Positions 62,929 through 64,000 of a stretch of DNA of 64,000 bases are shown here, piece after piece. A program made the position numbers and the translations under genes. The DNA lies in contig NZ_JAAUVN010000001.1 in the NCBI RefSeq assembly GCF_012030425.1, positions 682,001 through 746,000 on the forward strand, given 5' to 3'. The notes under the pieces are model-generated. The model searched no databases and was not told where the DNA came from. It saw only the letters and a program-made list of their open reading frames with translations. Within the stretch, counting starts at the first letter, position 1. Every line of letters starts with the position of its first letter. The DNA comes from Sphingobacterium sp. B16(2022). Lineage in GTDB: Bacteria; Bacteroidota; Bacteroidia; Sphingobacteriales; Sphingobacteriaceae.

Positions 62929-63849
62929 TTATGATTCACTTAAAACCTTAACATGCTCCATTACCCTAAAATGAACATTTCTTGTAATACTTTCAGCCCA
63001 TAAATCATAATACCAAGTAGGAAACACGTGGAGTTTATACCAGCTGTTTCCTGTTAATGTTGTGGTGCCGTCACCATTATCGTGTAATAAAAATTGACCT
63101 TTTGTGATATCAATATGTCCCATAATCTCAGGATCTTTAGGTTGATCAATAATGTCAAATGTCAAGTTTTTATTGATATCAAATTCAACAATAGTTTCAT
63201 CAAAGATGTAGCCGTTGCTAAAAATACATTTACGATTTGCACCAAGCTTCCTGTCACTTACTGTAGTCGCCATAGGACTAGGCATACCAATTTTGAAAAG
63301 CCAATAATTTTCTTTGTTTTCAATCTTATCAAATGCCACTATGTGTTGCCAAATTTCTTCCGGGGTCGCATTGATTACTATTTTATCTGAAACCATATTT
63401 TCATGATCGTGGTCAGAAATAGAATCTACAATAAAAATGAGAATTAAGATACTAATTAGACTCACATTCAGTTTTTGATTGTTTCTTTTAAACATTGCTC
63501 TGCCTATGAAGGCCCCTGAAATGATAAACCCAAAGATCAGTGGAGATACTATCAGTAAGCAGATTACTCCTTCATTTAAAAAAAAATAACTTAAAGCGAT
63601 AGCAATTATGCCACTTATTATAGAATATCCTGTTATCTGTTTACCCTTTAAATTCAGATTTTTCCAATACCAGGTTGAGATTATGCCCATGAGCATCGGT
63701 ATGATTACAAATTCCGAAAAGATAAGTATTCCTGCATCTTCATGACCAAAAGCGCTTTGTAGTCCGATAACTGTCATGGCAAATAAATTTGCTAACAAAA
63801 TACCTGAAGCTATTTTTGACTGAATTAATTTTGAAATGATATTTGTCAC
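62929..63849 (-). CDS. Membrane protein with C-terminal SRPBCC domain
   Basis: A 306-residue protein with four to five membrane helices in the first 145 residues (from IASGILLANLFAMTVIGLQS to LNVSLISILILIFIVDSI) and a C-terminal START/polyketide-cyclase-like domain (VINATPEEIWQHIVAFDKIE, then DNGDGTTTLTGNSWYKLHVF). Such domains bind hydrophobic ligands. The DUF5519 gene follows in the same operon. A short gap (63850-64000) to the window end holds no gene. Confidence 0.8.
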   Translation of the reverse strand: MTNIISKLIQSKIASGILLANLFAMTVIGLQSAFGHEDAGILIFSEFVIIPMLMGIISTWYWKNLNLKGKQITGYSIISGIIAIALSYFFLNEGVICLLIVSPLIFGFIISGAFIGRAMFKRNNQKLNVSLISILILIFIVDSISDHDHENMVSDKIVINATPEEIWQHIVAFDKIENKENYWLFKIGMPSPMATTVSDRKLGANRKCIFSNGYIFDETIVEFDINKNLTFDIIDQPKDPEIMGHIDITKGQFLLHDNGDGTTTLTGNSWYKLHVFPTWYYDLWAESITRNVHFRVMEHVKVLSES

Positions 63850-64000
63850 TGAGTTTTTATAGTTAAAATAAGCTTTATTCTTTAGATCTTATCAGTTTAA
63901 AACACTGAATGCTTAAATTTACATAAATTTTCAATATACCTAGAGAGTCATCATAAATTTTAAAGTTAACTTATGTCTCTTGTCTTGCTGTATTTTAAAC

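Overview
The window looks like chromosomal DNA of a Bacteroidota species in or near Sphingobacterium. Signs of this are SusC/SusD pairs, a one-piece hybrid two-component regulator, FecI/FecR-type control, start-site promoters of the form TAnnTTTG, few Shine-Dalgarno sequences and AT-rich intergenic DNA. No tRNA, rRNA, CRISPR array or classical insertion sequence was seen.

Layout. (1) 1-3417: an NAD salvage operon: nadV (5' end outside the window), nadE, a nicotinamidase-like hydrolase and a NUDIX/winged-helix protein of NrtR type that probably regulates it. (2) 3418-21480: accessory genes. These include two AraC regulators, a Tet-type MFS pump, an outer-membrane/NmrA cluster, a GNAT acetyltransferase, a flavin reductase, a lipase, a YiiX-like amidase and a DUF4262 protein, with many relics of repeated modules between them. 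(3) 21714-34707: a fructan utilisation locus with a fructose-type hybrid sensor, sugar porter, fructokinase, SusC, SusD, a small surface lipoprotein and a GH32 hydrolase. (4) 35033-43017: a minus-strand ECF sigma / FecR / SusC with STN domain / SusD / TlpA-thioredoxin operon. (5) 43494-63849: a second accessory region with SUFU, DUF2310, DUF1016, DUF5519 and SRPBCC proteins, two TlpA proteins and several unknowns, again separated by repeated modules.

The most unusual content is a dispersed three-part repeat: (a) a secreted 149-residue NTF2-like gene with a conserved leader and terminator, five intact copies and at least six relics; (b) Rpn-family PD-(D/E)XK nucleases that differ in the nuclease part but share the same C-terminal tail and 3' hairpin; (c) a YbjQ/UPF0145-domain gene, in its longest copy fused to a helical region and a C-terminal zinc ribbon, mostly truncated or frameshifted. 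The 3' hairpins of (b) have a constant inner stem, but each has a different outer stem that remains self-complementary. All three Rpn genes also carry an in-frame internal ATG behind GGAGG, where a short antitoxin-like C-terminal protein could start. Unrelated single genes sit between these modules, as if the repeats served as sites of homologous exchange.
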